A stretch of 64,000 bases of DNA from Clostridium sp031626875 (GCF_031626875.1 NZ_JANDMF010000004.1:108810-172809), one strand, 5' to 3'. Shown: positions 34,252-44,688, counted from the stretch's first letter. Numbers and translations: made by a program. Notes: a model not told the origin generated them from the sequence alone.

Positions 34252-36258
34252 TTATATTTTGAATTTATTAATAAATTTCTCTAAATCATCTACTAATTCT
34301 TTGAGATTTTTTGCATTTCCATTAAAATCCTCCATAGTAGCTGATACTTCTTCAGTTGCTGCAGATACTTCCTGAGTACTTGCTGCCGTTTGCTCAGAGA
34401 TAGCTGAAAGATTTTGCATTTTTTCCATTATTAAATCTTTATCCTTATTTATATCAATAATAGCTGATTTTACACTATTAATAATATTAGTTAAGTTATC
34501 TATAGAACTAGCTATATCACTAAATGTTAATTTAGTTTTTGAAACAGCTTCTCCTTGCTCTTTTATTGTTGATTTAGCCTCACTTACAGCTTTAACAGCA
34601 ACTTGAGATCTGTTATCAACTTCTTCAATAAGATTTTCTATATCCTTTGTTGCTAAAGTTGATTGTTCAGCTAATTTTCTTATCTCATCTGCAACTATAG
34701 AGAATCCTTTTCCAGCTTCTCCTGCCCTAGCTGCTTCAATTGCTGCATTTAATGCCAAAAGATTAGTCTGTTCTGCAATTTCATTTATACTTCCTATTAT
34801 GACTTTAATATTATTTGAAGCATAACTCATATCTTTTACAGCTAATTCTATTTTGTCTGATGCATTTTCAGTATCAACAGATTTACTAGATAAGCTCTCC
34901 ATAACAACTAATCCTTCTTTAGTCATTCCATCTGTACCTTCAGAAACTTTATACATACTATTAGTTTGTTCATTTATTTTTTGTAATTTTGCTGATAAAG
35001 ATTCTAGTTCAGATGCTGCTAGCTCAATTTCTCTTGCTTGTTCTGTACTACCTGTAGCCACTTGATCAATATTTTTTGCTATATCTTCTACTGCCCCAGC
35101 CGCTTGTCCACTCATATTACTAATAGATAAAGCTGTATCATTTATTGTATCTGAAGAATTCTTTACACTCCCTATTAAATCACGTATTCCATTACTCATA
35201 CTATTATAGCTGTATGAAAGTTCTTCAAATTCATCTTTTGATTTGATATTGACTTCCTTTGTAAGGTCTCCTTTAGCTGCATTACCAAATACTTCCCTTA
35301 ATTTTAATAAGTTTCTATTTAAACCTCTGCTAAATAGTGATGCAACAAGTACATTTATAGGTAAAACTACAATAAAGAAAATTATTAATATATTTCTTAT
35401 TTTATTAGTATCTTCTGTTAGTTCATCCTCCTCCATGGCAGCCATTATTTTCCATCTAGTGAATTTTTCTGTAGTGAAACTTGCAAATTTATTTTTTTCT
35501 TGATAGATATATTCTGTAAATCCACTATCAGCTCCCTTTAAAGCTTCCCAATAGGTTTGCTTTGAAGCCATGTCCGTAGCTATAAATGTACTATCTGGAT
35601 GAGCAACCCCTAATCCATTCTTATCTGTAACTATTATATATCCTCTATCGCCAACCTTATAAGCTGAAATAGTTTTTGATAGTTCACTTAAACTAACACT
35701 TATTGAAATAACTCCTATTACCTTATCTTTATAACTTACTGTTTTAGCAACTCCAACAACTAATGTTCCTTTTGCTGATTTATAAGGTTCTGTAACGATT
35801 ACATTTTCTTTGTTAGTCATAGCATCTATAAACCAAGGTCTTGTTGTAGGGTCATAAGTTGCATCTGTAACAACTTGAGGATATCTTATAATCTTTTTAT
35901 CTGTAGTAGAAAATACTATGTTATCAATATCACTATTATTTCCTACCATTTCTTTTAATAATGAGATTGCATCTGCTTCATTTTGAGGATTTATCTTTAT
36001 ATCTGTAAAGTTTTTATCACTAGATAACATATTTGTTATTTTAACTATTCCTTTAAAATAGTTTTCAATAGCAGAACTTACTAGATCAACTTGTTGTCCT
36101 GTTGTAGACTTTAGTTTATCATGTAGTATGTTTACAGTTACATTGTTAGCAATAATTCCAAAAGATATCAAAGGAATTTGACAAATTAAAATTAATAAGA
36201 TTAATAATTTCATTCTTATACTTCTAATATTCATTTTTTTAGCAACATCCATACTCAT
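34252..36258 (-). CDS. Methyl-accepting chemotaxis protein with double Cache domain
   Basis: 668 residues. A membrane helix near 15-36 leads to an extracellular dCache ligand-binding region (about 40-290, with TRPWFIDAMTNKENVIVTEPY and VVGVAKTVSYKDKVIGVISI). A second helix near 290-312 is followed by HAMP and a long coiled-coil signalling domain with the hairpin tip IAEQTNLLALNAAIEAARAG and IVADEIRKLAEQS near 500-530. It clusters at the membrane and controls CheA. Cache receptors of this form often bind amino acids, but no ligand can be read here. The gene is monocistronic, with AGAGGAGAGAG before ATG. Confidence 0.95.
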   Translation of the reverse strand: MSMDVAKKMNIRSIRMKLLILLILICQIPLISFGIIANNVTVNILHDKLKSTTGQQVDLVSSAIENYFKGIVKITNMLSSDKNFTDIKINPQNEADAISLLKEMVGNNSDIDNIVFSTTDKKIIRYPQVVTDATYDPTTRPWFIDAMTNKENVIVTEPYKSAKGTLVVGVAKTVSYKDKVIGVISISVSLSELSKTISAYKVGDRGYIIVTDKNGLGVAHPDSTFIATDMASKQTYWEALKGADSGFTEYIYQEKNKFASFTTEKFTRWKIMAAMEEDELTEDTNKIRNILIIFFIVVLPINVLVASLFSRGLNRNLLKLREVFGNAAKGDLTKEVNIKSKDEFEELSYSYNSMSNGIRDLIGSVKNSSDTINDTALSISNMSGQAAGAVEDIAKNIDQVATGSTEQAREIELAASELESLSAKLQKINEQTNSMYKVSEGTDGMTKEGLVVMESLSSKSVDTENASDKIELAVKDMSYASNNIKVIIGSINEIAEQTNLLALNAAIEAARAGEAGKGFSIVADEIRKLAEQSTLATKDIENLIEEVDNRSQVAVKAVSEAKSTIKEQGEAVSKTKLTFSDIASSIDNLTNIINSVKSAIIDINKDKDLIMEKMQNLSAISEQTAASTQEVSAATEEVSATMEDFNGNAKNLKELVDDLEKFINKFKI

Positions 36259-36380
36259 CTCTCTCCTCTTAATATATTCTTTTATATTTTCGATACATAA
36301 TATAGCTACTTAATTGTAATATTAAAGTAAAAAATACAATATGTTTCCTCATTTATTTTCACTCCACTTTTTATGACAAT

Positions 36381-36412
36381 AGAAAAAACGCACCTTTTGG
36401 TACGTTTTTTCT
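36381..36412 (-). terminator. Terminator of the ABC exporter operon
   Basis: Stem AGAAAAAACG(C)ACC/GGT(A)CGTTTTTTCT with a TTTT loop. It overlaps the last codon of the permease gene by two bases. Confidence 0.85.
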
Positions 36413-39400
36413 ATTCTGCACTTTTAAGTGACTCTATCATATCTATCTTATCAAATCTATTATACATAGCTAAATTAACTATTAAAGAAAAAACAATAGT
36501 TAAAATTATTGAGAATATGAAATATTGATATCCAATACTTCTCATAAACATCATAATATTTGTTTCTGCTGTTGACACTACAAAATTATCAATGAAAATA
36601 CCTATGAATATACCTACTATACTTCCTATAACTGTAAGAATCATATTTTCTCTATAAATATAAGATGCTAGTTCTTTATTGTAAAATCCTAATAATTTTA
36701 TTGTAGCAAGTTCTCTTCTTCTTTCATTAATATTAATATTGGTAAGATTGTATATTACAACAAACGCTAAAACTCCAGCTGATATGATTAGTATTAAAAC
36801 TACTGAATTAATACTATCCATAGTCTTCCCAAAATCTCCATGCACTGAACTTTTAAAACTTATAGAATTTACTTTGTCTACTTCTTTTAATGTCTTTGAT
36901 GTAGCTTCTTCATTATCTTCAGCTGTATCATTTAAAACACCATAAAAATTATTAACCACTGGTTCTTCTCCTATTATATTTCTATAATAAGCTGGACTCA
37001 TATAAATAAAATGCTGAATATAATGTTCTGTAATTGCAGAAATTTTAACTTCATAAATTTTATTATCTATAGTTAAGTTGAATGTATCCCCAACTTTTTT
37101 ATCTATAAGTTTTGCAAATTTTTGAGTTAATATTACTCCATCATCACTTAATGTTAAAGTTTTATCCTTATAAGCTAAATCAATATAATCATTTAGCTTA
37201 TTTTTATCTTCTGGCACCACAAGATATACATCTTCACTGGAGGAATTTGGCTTTTCTGCTGAACTGTTTTTTGAATAATAAAATAGTACAGAATTTATAT
37301 TTACATCCTTAATTACTTTTTCTTTTATACTTTCTTTCTCATCATATGACACTGAATCTTTAAGTGATATTGTCATATTATATTTGTATATTTGATTAAA
37401 TTGCTTTTCAGTAGCTCCAGTTATACCATCCTTTAATCCAAATCCTGTTACCATTAATCCTGTACAAGCGCCTATACCTATAACAGTCATGAAAAATCTT
37501 TGCTTATATCTAAAGATATTTCTAGCAGTAACCTTCCTTGTAAATTTCAAGTTTTTCCAGATGAAAGGTATATATTCAAGGAATATCTTCTTTCCTGCTT
37601 TAGGTGGTTTTGGTCTAAGTAATGATGCTGGTACTTCTCTAAGCTCCCCAAAACTAGCTCCTACTGCTGCAATTGTAGTAAAGAATATAGCTACCAAAGA
37701 TGCTTGTAATGCTATACTTGTATTGAAGAAAGCTATTTTATTTGGAATTGTATATAGTGTGCTATATGCATTCATTATAAGTGGAGGAAACAATTTAAAT
37801 CCAAATGATATTCCAATTAAACTTCCAATTAAACTAGCTGTTAAGGAATATATTAAATAATGTGATACTATTGCAGCTCTTGAATATCCTAAAGCTTTAA
37901 ATGTACCAATTTCTATTCTATTCTCTTGAACCATTCTTGTCATAGTAGTAAGGCTTACTAAAGCTGCTACTAAAAAGAATACTAATGGAAATGCTTTACC
38001 TATATTATCTATTCTATCACTATCTTGTCTATATGTTTCATATCCAACATTTGCACTTCTCCCTAGCAAGTAAATTTCTGCATTTTTAATATCCTTTAAT
38101 TTTTCCTTATTGCTATTTAACTCAGCTTCACCATCAGCTAATTGTTTATTGACCTTTTCCTCTTCTTCCTTTAGCTTGTTAGTATTATCTTCAAGTTCCT
38201 TTTTACCATTTTCAAGGGTAGTTTTTCCTTCTGCTAACTTATTGGCACCTTCTACTCTACCTTTTTCAAAATTTATTTCTCCTTGAACTAACTTAGCTCT
38301 ATTTTTTGCAACTTCTTCTCTTCCTGCATTTATAGAAGATTCACCACTATTAAGTGTCTTTTCAGTTGCTGCCAACTTTATTTTTCCAGCATTTAATTCT
38401 TGTTCTGATCCTTTCATTTTAACCATTTTTTCTTCTGGATCAAATACAGCTAGTAAACCTTTTTCCTTTAAAGCATCATATATGCTATCAAAATCTTTAC
38501 CTTTAATTTTATTTTCATAAAACTCTTTTAATTGTTCATTTTCAGAAAGAGCTTTATTAATTTCACTTACAGCTAATTGTTTTCCAGCATTTAATTTAGT
38601 TTCATTATCTACAAGTGCTTTTTTTCCTTGAGCCAATTGAACTTTTCCATCTTGAATTTTTTTAGCTTGCTCATTTAGTTGAGCTTCACCAGATTGTAAT
38701 TGTTTTTTCCCATCTTGAAGCTGTTTTTTTCCATCAGCTATTTTATTTTTATAAAGGATTTCATTCTTTGTAAGCTCTTCCTCACCTTTAGTTATCTTAT
38801 CTCTTCCTTCATCTAAAGCTTTATGTGCTTCAGCAAATTTATCTTGAGCTTCCTTTTTACCTAAATTTAATTTATCTTCAGCTTCTTTTATCTTTTGATT
38901 AGCTGTATTTAGTATATCATCATGACGAACCATTCCTCTTTCTTGTCCAAGCTCTTTGATTTTATCTTCAAGCTCTTTTATTGAACTCTTATATTCATCA
39001 TTATTCAAAAGACTATCTTTTGAATATTCATTATTTGTTTTTAAATATATTTCTGTATATACCTCACTTTTAAAGACCTCTGAAAGTATGTACACAAATC
39101 CTCTAACATTTCCATTTCCAATAGCACTAAGTTGTCTTTGCTCAGATATATACAATGGAGAGTTTGCTGTCCCAACTATAGTGAATTTATTATTATTTAA
39201 GTTATCTCCAATATTTTTATCTGTACCTGATTGTAATTCTATAGTATCCCCAATATTTAATTTATATTCTTTTAAAAATTTTGCTTCTACTATTGCTTCA
39301 TTAGAATTTTTAGGCATTCTACCATCAACTAAACTTAACTTATTTATTCCATCTTCATCAGGAAGTGAGTTAATATTTAAAACTACTGATTTTTCATTTT

Positions 39401-39689
39401 CTTGAACTACAGCATCTAGAGAATATGATCCTTTAGCTTCTTCTACTCCATCTAAATTACTTATTTCTTTTACATCCTCTTCAGTTAAGCCTAATGTAGA
39501 AATTAATTTATACTCCATAAGGTTATAATCATTAAAATATACATCTCCTGATTTTTTCATATCAGGACTTGTTGCTCTAACTCCTGCATAGAAAGATACC
39601 CCTACTGCGATTATTATAACTATTGATAGAAATCTTGAAAGTGTCTTTTTTATATCTCTAAATAAATTTTTAAAAAATGTCTTTTTCAT
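36411..39689 (-). CDS. FtsX/MacB-type ABC permease with long coiled-coil insert
   Basis: 1092 residues. A first membrane helix (about 16-38) is followed by a periplasmic-type domain and a long helical insert near 255-540. The insert is built from repeats of the form LNxGKxxLxxGxxxL (GKKQLQDGKKQLQSGEAQ, NAGREEVAKN). Six to seven further helices form two FtsX domains (about 560-690 and 970-1090, with LVSLTTMTRMVQENRIEIGT and NINERRRELATIKLLG). The C-terminus ends MIESLKSAE as in related exporters. It pairs with the ATPase four bases upstream. Export or lipid/peptide handling at the envelope is inferred; the cargo is unknown. Confidence 0.9.
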   Translation of the reverse strand: MKKTFFKNLFRDIKKTLSRFLSIVIIIAVGVSFYAGVRATSPDMKKSGDVYFNDYNLMEYKLISTLGLTEEDVKEISNLDGVEEAKGSYSLDAVVQENEKSVVLNINSLPDEDGINKLSLVDGRMPKNSNEAIVEAKFLKEYKLNIGDTIELQSGTDKNIGDNLNNNKFTIVGTANSPLYISEQRQLSAIGNGNVRGFVYILSEVFKSEVYTEIYLKTNNEYSKDSLLNNDEYKSSIKELEDKIKELGQERGMVRHDDILNTANQKIKEAEDKLNLGKKEAQDKFAEAHKALDEGRDKITKGEEELTKNEILYKNKIADGKKQLQDGKKQLQSGEAQLNEQAKKIQDGKVQLAQGKKALVDNETKLNAGKQLAVSEINKALSENEQLKEFYENKIKGKDFDSIYDALKEKGLLAVFDPEEKMVKMKGSEQELNAGKIKLAATEKTLNSGESSINAGREEVAKNRAKLVQGEINFEKGRVEGANKLAEGKTTLENGKKELEDNTNKLKEEEEKVNKQLADGEAELNSNKEKLKDIKNAEIYLLGRSANVGYETYRQDSDRIDNIGKAFPLVFFLVAALVSLTTMTRMVQENRIEIGTFKALGYSRAAIVSHYLIYSLTASLIGSLIGISFGFKLFPPLIMNAYSTLYTIPNKIAFFNTSIALQASLVAIFFTTIAAVGASFGELREVPASLLRPKPPKAGKKIFLEYIPFIWKNLKFTRKVTARNIFRYKQRFFMTVIGIGACTGLMVTGFGLKDGITGATEKQFNQIYKYNMTISLKDSVSYDEKESIKEKVIKDVNINSVLFYYSKNSSAEKPNSSSEDVYLVVPEDKNKLNDYIDLAYKDKTLTLSDDGVILTQKFAKLIDKKVGDTFNLTIDNKIYEVKISAITEHYIQHFIYMSPAYYRNIIGEEPVVNNFYGVLNDTAEDNEEATSKTLKEVDKVNSISFKSSVHGDFGKTMDSINSVVLILIISAGVLAFVVIYNLTNININERRRELATIKLLGFYNKELASYIYRENMILTVIGSIVGIFIGIFIDNFVVSTAETNIMMFMRSIGYQYFIFSIILTIVFSLIVNLAMYNRFDKIDMIESLKSAE

Positions 39690-39693
39690 CTTC

Positions 39694-40398
39694 TTACCAC
39701 TCTATACTTTCTATAGGAACTGGATCTTCATTTAATATAATTCTTTCAATATTTCCACTTTTAACTGTTATTACTTTATCTGCTATAGGTGCTATGGCTG
39801 AGTTATGGGTTATTATTACTACAGTCATATTATAAGTTTTAACTGTATCTGAAAGGAGTTTTAGTATAGACTTCCCAGTATTATAATCTAATGCTCCAGT
39901 TGGTTCATCACATAGAAGTAACTTAGGATTTTTTGCAAGAGCTCTAGCTATTGAAACCCTTTGTTGCTCTCCTCCTGAAAGTTGAGAAGGAAAATTATAA
40001 AGTCTATGCCCTAGTCCAACATTTTTTAATACTTCAATTGGATCTAATGGATTTTTACATATTTCTACTGCAAGTTCTACATTTTCTACTGCATTTAGAT
40101 TTTGAACTAAATTGTAAAATTGAAATACAAAACCTATATCATCCCTTCTATATTTAGTTAGCATTTTTTTATTATATTTACTTATATCATTTCCATCTAC
40201 AAAAATACTTCCTTCTGTTACATTATCCATCCCACCTATAAGGTTAAGTATTGTAGACTTTCCTGCACCACTAGCACCTAAAATTATAACAAGTTCTCCT
40301 TTATCTATGGAAAAAGAAACATCATCAACTGCATTGATAGTTACTTCTCCCATGGTGTAGCTTTTTTTTACGTTTTTTAATTCAATAAAACTCCCCAT
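39694..40398 (-). CDS. ABC transporter ATPase, LolD/MacB type
   Basis: Translated from the ATG giving MGSFIELKN, which has a perfect AGGAGG site; an upstream in-frame start has none. The 234-residue subunit has Walker A GASGAGKSTILNLIGG near 39-54, Q-loop FVFQFYNLVQNL, signature LSGGEQQRVSIARALAKNP near 139-157, Walker B LLLCDEPTGALD and IITHN. It energises the large permease at 36411. It follows a TetR gene by 65 bases on the same strand, and the three genes look like one regulated unit. Confidence 0.95.
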   Translation of the reverse strand: MGSFIELKNVKKSYTMGEVTINAVDDVSFSIDKGELVIILGASGAGKSTILNLIGGMDNVTEGSIFVDGNDISKYNKKMLTKYRRDDIGFVFQFYNLVQNLNAVENVELAVEICKNPLDPIEVLKNVGLGHRLYNFPSQLSGGEQQRVSIARALAKNPKLLLCDEPTGALDYNTGKSILKLLSDTVKTYNMTVVIITHNSAIAPIADKVITVKSGNIERIILNEDPVPIESIEW

Positions 40399-40463
40399 AA
40401 ACAACCTCCTGTGAATTTTGTTGTGAACCATGGTTCTCTTTTGTATTTTAAAATTACTGCTAC

Positions 40464-41075
40464 CTAATCTAAAGTAGCAGGATTATTTACTAACTTATTT
40501 TCTAAATCTTTAAAATAAATATCTATAATTGAATTAATTAAATTTCTTACCTCTTCACCATCTTCCTTTTCATTAACTATAATAGAAATACTCTCCACAA
40601 GGCTGTGAGCAAGTACATATATAATAAAATTATCTTTAAGAGTTTTTCCTTTTTTAGATAATTCATATATACTAATGTCCGTAACTATTTTTGTTACAAA
40701 TTCCACAAAATAATTTTTGCAATTTTCATACTTAGACCCTTGACTTTTGTTAAACAACACTGCAATCTCTACACTGCTAGCTTTAAATATTTCCTTTATC
40801 TTTTCTGCTAGCCCATAAAATATATCACAAGCATTTTCATTTAACTCAACTTCCTCAAATTTATTTAAATAACCCATAAGCTTGTCATATACAGAACCAA
40901 TAATATTTTCATATAATGCTTCTTTACTCTCAAAATATTTATAAAGATTTCCTACAGAAGTATTGGAATTTGCAGCAATTCGCCTTATCGATGCACCTTT
41001 GTAGCCTACCTTTTTAAACTCTTTTAAAGCTTCTTCCTTTATTTTGTCCCTTACTTCATCTTTTAAATATTGCAT
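40464..41075 (-). CDS. TetR-family regulator of the ABC exporter
   Basis: 203 residues from the ATG giving MQYLKDEVRDK, preceded by GGGGG; 18 further in-frame codons upstream lack a site. The N-terminal helix-turn-helix is EEALKEFKKVGYKGASIRRIAANSNTSVGNLYKYFESKEALYENI, quoted here in part by its hallmark NLYKYFESKE near 43-52. The C-terminal 130 residues form a helical ligand domain with no clear specificity. Located upstream of the ATPase and permease genes on the same strand, it probably represses them and responds to a compound they handle. Confidence 0.9.
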   Translation of the reverse strand: MQYLKDEVRDKIKEEALKEFKKVGYKGASIRRIAANSNTSVGNLYKYFESKEALYENIIGSVYDKLMGYLNKFEEVELNENACDIFYGLAEKIKEIFKASSVEIAVLFNKSQGSKYENCKNYFVEFVTKIVTDISIYELSKKGKTLKDNFIIYVLAHSLVESISIIVNEKEDGEEVRNLINSIIDIYFKDLENKLVNNPATLD

Positions 41076-41192
41076 TAGAAAACCCCCGTTCTCTTTTATG
41101 AGTTTACCCTTACTTTTAATGCTTGTCAATAATATTTCTCATAAAGAAAAAAAGGATATTTAGTTAATTAATCCTTCTTTTCTTCATATTTT

Positions 41193-42179
41193 CTATATAT
41201 TGCTATCAGCAGAAAAAACAATTCCTGCATCCATTCTAGCCTCAACTGCTGACTCCACTACCTTTAGAGAATGCTCAAGTAACCTATAACTTTTTTCAAA
41301 ATCCTTATTATTATAGAGTTCTAAAAATTCTTTGATTTCATAAATCATTCTATTTGAAAATTTTTGTTCATTATACTCTTCATGTTTCCCATCTATTTCC
41401 ATCTCAAAAGAAAGGCATTGATTAGTTGCTCCATTTAACTTAATATATCCATTTTCTCCTTGAATAATTGCAAAACATGAACTATTTGAATCTTTAGCCC
41501 CTACACATGTGCACAAAAAATCATCATATTCTAATGTAGCTATGCCAGATGTATCTATTCCATTTTCTCCTTTATTAGCTAAATAATTAACCCTATTTGC
41601 CTTTCCAAACAAACCTATAACAAAATGTAAATTATATATATTTATATCTTGCAAAGCCCCACCTGAAAAGAATGGATTAAATGCATTTGTTATTTCTCCT
41701 TTTAACAATTTGTCATATCTACTTGAATACTGAGAAAAATTACACTGTACCAATTTTATATTTCTTAATGTTTTAGCCACTTCTTTCAGTTTTTTATAAT
41801 TTGGTAAATGGAGTGTTGTGATTGCTTCAAATATAAACAAATTTTTTTCCTTTGCTAAATCAATTAATTTTTTTGCTTCTCTTGCAGTTGATGTAAAAGG
41901 CTTTTCACAAATAACATTTTTATCATTATTTAAAGCCTCAAGAGCATATTCATAATGCATACTATTAGGTGATGCTATATAAACAAAATTAACCTCTTCA
42001 TCATTTAATAATTTATTATAATCTGTATATACCTGCTTTACTCTAAATTTCTTTGCTAAAGTCATACCTGTTTCCATTCTTCTAGAATAAATAGCAGTAC
42101 ATTCTACATTATCCACCTCGTTTAAAGCATCTAAAAATTCTTCTACAATTTTTCCTGTTCCTATAATCCCAATTCTCAT
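41193..42179 (-). CDS. Gfo/Idh/MocA-family NAD(P)-dependent oxidoreductase
   Basis: 328 residues. The N-terminal Rossmann fold begins MRIGIIGTGKIVEEF, a GxGxxxxxF-like nucleotide site. The family motif EKP occurs in VICEKPFTSTAREAKKLIDL near 90-110. A C-terminal alpha/beta domain follows, with GALQDINIYNLHFVIGLFG near 175-193. Members oxidise or isomerise sugars and related polyols. The substrate is not readable. It is flanked by a terminator upstream and has no evident operon partner. Confidence 0.9.
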   Translation of the reverse strand: MRIGIIGTGKIVEEFLDALNEVDNVECTAIYSRRMETGMTLAKKFRVKQVYTDYNKLLNDEEVNFVYIASPNSMHYEYALEALNNDKNVICEKPFTSTAREAKKLIDLAKEKNLFIFEAITTLHLPNYKKLKEVAKTLRNIKLVQCNFSQYSSRYDKLLKGEITNAFNPFFSGGALQDINIYNLHFVIGLFGKANRVNYLANKGENGIDTSGIATLEYDDFLCTCVGAKDSNSSCFAIIQGENGYIKLNGATNQCLSFEMEIDGKHEEYNEQKFSNRMIYEIKEFLELYNNKDFEKSYRLLEHSLKVVESAVEARMDAGIVFSADSNI

Positions 42180-42258
42180 AAAAATTCTCCTTCCTTTGTG
42201 AAACTAAATTCTCATTTATATAGAATAATATAACATTATTTATTCTCTTGTAAAGGCA

Positions 42259-42300
42259 AGTATAAAAAGAATCTAAAATTATTTAGATTCTTTTTATACT
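42259..42300. terminator. Perfect 19-bp bidirectional terminator hairpin
   Basis: Arms AGTATAAAAAGAATCTAAA and its exact complement around an ATTA loop, with T runs on both strands. It lies just after the pectate lyase stop on the minus strand and is the likely end of that transcript. Confidence 0.85.
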
Positions 42301-42314
42301 AATATACATTATTT

Positions 42315-43445
42315 TTATTTTGGACCAGCGTTTGTTTGAACATCCTTTGGTACCAATGAAGCATTCTCCGCTAAATATGAATAGCCAAAATTTGTGTTCC
42401 CTGGGAAAGATGCTCCTTTTTCAGATTTACCAGTTGTTCCATTATAAATGTTATTACGTTCATAAAATTTATGAGAATCACTTGTTTTATCAAGTCCAAC
42501 TTGATTACTTTGATTAGTTTTATAGAAATAATTAGCTTCTGAATAAATAACACTACCACTACCAATCTGATTTGCATTATATTGGTCTGTTTTTCCTGTA
42601 CTATTATCAAAATAATTATTATATTCATGTACAAATCCACGAACTAAAGGACGTCCCTTCATATTTGGGCCAAACCAATTGTGATGGAGCGTCACATGAA
42701 GTTTTTTTCCACCATATTCATATGAATCATTTCTATTTGCGCCAATAACCATAGCAAGACGTTCTGATGCTAAATCTTGATTTTTACCAACCCAATTCCA
42801 CATAGGATTAGGATTCATTTTTGCCCATGAATCTGAAAAATAGAAATGGCAATATTGAAATGTTATTTTATCAGACCCAAGTGTAACACATGTTAAATCA
42901 TCACTTGTATCAAAGATTGTGCAATGATCAATTAAAGCGTTTGTTGTACGTCTAAAAGACACACCCATATAGTTTGTTCCTATTCCCCCTGGCTGAGTGT
43001 CTGCTCCCTTAAGTTTTTGAAGTGTTGAAATATTTCCACGAAAAGTTATATTTTTTACTACTATATTACTAATATTAGTATCACCTGAAAGCATTTCTCC
43101 ATCAAACTTTAATTGTATATTTTCTAAAACAGCTTTACCACCTGCTTCACCTTCTATAGTGAAGTTATTCCAACTTGTATCTGCAAAAGTAAATGTTTTT
43201 ATTGTATTTCCTGCACTTATGTATCCTGAAACAACAATATGATGTTTATGTTCTTTAAATGCTTTTTCTAATTCAGCTAAAGATCTAACTACAGTTTTAC
43301 TTTCATTAGAAACTTTTGCATAAGAATATCCTCCTACAACCGCTGCATCCGCCTTTATTATAGTTCCTCCAAAGAAATTTGGCATCACAACAATACTTGT
43401 TATTAAAGCTGCTGAAACAATCAATTTGATTCTTTTTGTATTCAT
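42315..43445 (-). CDS. Secreted pectate lyase, polysaccharide lyase family 1
   Basis: Starts at the ATG giving MNTKRIKLIV, which has GGGGGATTT upstream, for 376 residues. A signal peptide (about 1-33) precedes a right-handed beta-helix. Family 1 marks are NALIDHCTIFDTSDDL near 175-190, the SDSWAKMNPN region, LHVTLHHNWFGPNMKGRPLVRG near 245-268 with the catalytic RPLVR arginine, and EYNNYFDN. It cleaves polygalacturonate by calcium-dependent beta-elimination outside the cell. No binding module is attached. The gene is monocistronic and opens the long RNA-rich intergenic region. Confidence 0.95.
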   Translation of the reverse strand: MNTKRIKLIVSAALITSIVVMPNFFGGTIIKADAAVVGGYSYAKVSNESKTVVRSLAELEKAFKEHKHHIVVSGYISAGNTIKTFTFADTSWNNFTIEGEAGGKAVLENIQLKFDGEMLSGDTNISNIVVKNITFRGNISTLQKLKGADTQPGGIGTNYMGVSFRRTTNALIDHCTIFDTSDDLTCVTLGSDKITFQYCHFYFSDSWAKMNPNPMWNWVGKNQDLASERLAMVIGANRNDSYEYGGKKLHVTLHHNWFGPNMKGRPLVRGFVHEYNNYFDNSTGKTDQYNANQIGSGSVIYSEANYFYKTNQSNQVGLDKTSDSHKFYERNNIYNGTTGKSEKGASFPGNTNFGYSYLAENASLVPKDVQTNAGPK

Positions 43446-43704
43446 TATAAAATCCCCCATCTCTAACTACTATCCAATATTTCTTATAAATAATATGTAA
43501 TTTTTTCAAATATTAGATGTTTTTCATTATACTTTACCATATTATTCTTGTAAACAAACTTAAGTCCTTTGTAACATTTATGTAAAAAACTGGTTTTTTA
43601 TTGTAACTTTTTTTAATTATATATTATTATAAATTTTTTTTACAAATCTCGCCTAAAATTCCAGTAGAATAATTGCATTTATCCTTTACATATGGACAAA
43701 ATAA

Positions 43705-44128
43705 TATCATAAAGAACTTAATAGCTAGAGCAGAAGTATATTTGTAAAAAAATATACTTTCCAAAGCTAAATTGTAAGTGAAATACTTGCTTTTTAGTCA
43801 ATGCACAATTCTATAAGGTTAGGAAAAGTCTTCTTATGGTCGATTTTATAATTTATCATAATTAGATTCCAACTTATCTTGTAGGGTTTAGCTAAGATTA
43901 ATTTAGGTGATGTAATGATCATATATAGCCGTGAGGTTATATATGGTTGTGTAAGTATCTATTTTGGTTGAACAAAGTATCTTTATAGGTAGTGAACTGT
44001 TTAATTATAGTCGAAAGATTATAATTAGATACTAAGGTATCTATATTGGTGTGAGTTGCGCTATTATTTTCTTTATTAATGGCTATAGATAAGTTTATTT
44101 TAAATTTTATCTATAGTCTGTTTTTTTA
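43705..44128 (+). ncRNA. Structured non-coding RNA, tandem copy 1 (diverged)
   Basis: Local helices are AGTATATTT/AAATATACT, CATATATAGCC-GTGA-GGTTATATATG, AATTATAGTC-GAAA-GATTATAATT and AGATAC-TAAG-GTATCT. A longer-range stem joins CTATAAG...TTAGG to CCAAC...CTTGTAG. An extra hairpin GTAAGT/ACTTGC occurs only in this copy. Compared with copies 2 and 3, many stem positions differ in both arms so that pairing is kept. No good promoter -35 box is visible for this copy. The terminator follows at 44081. I do not recognise the RNA family. Confidence 0.75.
44081..44128 (+). terminator. Terminator of ncRNA copy 1
   Basis: Stem GGCTATAGATAA/TTATCTATAGTC with one G-T pair, then TGTTTTTTT. The T run is only on the plus strand, which sets the direction of the RNA. 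Confidence 0.88.
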
Positions 44129-44206
44129 TCTTATTCTAAAAGGCAATATAATCAAATTTGTCCTTAAATTTCACAGTATTAAGTTGATATATTTAGGATA
44201 AGCTAT

Positions 44207-44612
44207 TATCATAAAGAACTTAACAGTTAAAGCAAGATATATTTCTCCAAAATATATCATTCAAAACTAATTTATATTAGTGGAGATACGATTCTATAAA
44301 GTTAGAAAAAGTTTTTTTATAGTCGATTAATTTATTTAATTTATTATAATTAGATTCCAACTTATTTTATAGGGTTTAGCTAAGATTAATTTAGGTGATA
44401 TAATGATTATATATAGCTGAAAGGTTATTTATAGTTGTGTAATTATCTACTTTAGTTGAACGAAGTATCTTTATAGGTAATGAACTGTTTAATTATAGTC
44501 GAAAGATTATAATTAGATATTAAATTATTTATATGGGTGTTAGTTGCACTGTTATTTTCTTTATTTAAGACTATAGATAAGTTGTTTAAACCTATCTATA
44601 GTCTGTTTTTTT
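44207..44612 (+). ncRNA. Structured non-coding RNA, tandem copy 2
   Basis: Helices equivalent to copy 1: GATATATTT/AAATATATC, CTAAT/ATTAG, TATAGCT-GAAA-GGTTAT, AATTATAGTC-GAAA-GATTATAATT, TACTT/AAGTA, and the long stem CTATAAA...GTTAG with CCAAC...TTTATAG. Possible promoter: TTGATA at 44184 and TATCAT at 44207 with 17 bases between, which would place the start near 44217. A C-to-T change relative to copy 3 keeps a G-U pair but would put a stop in the only short peptide frame, which argues for RNA function. Confidence 0.78.
44569..44612 (+). terminator. Terminator of ncRNA copy 2
   Basis: Stem GACTATAGATA/TATCTATAGTC followed by TGTTTTTTTC. The A here pairs with the T that forms a G-T wobble in copy 1. 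Confidence 0.88.
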
Positions 44613-44688
44613 CTTATCTTAGAAGGTAATATAATCAAATTTATCCTTAAGTTTCACAGTATTAAGTTGATATATTAGGATAAACTAT

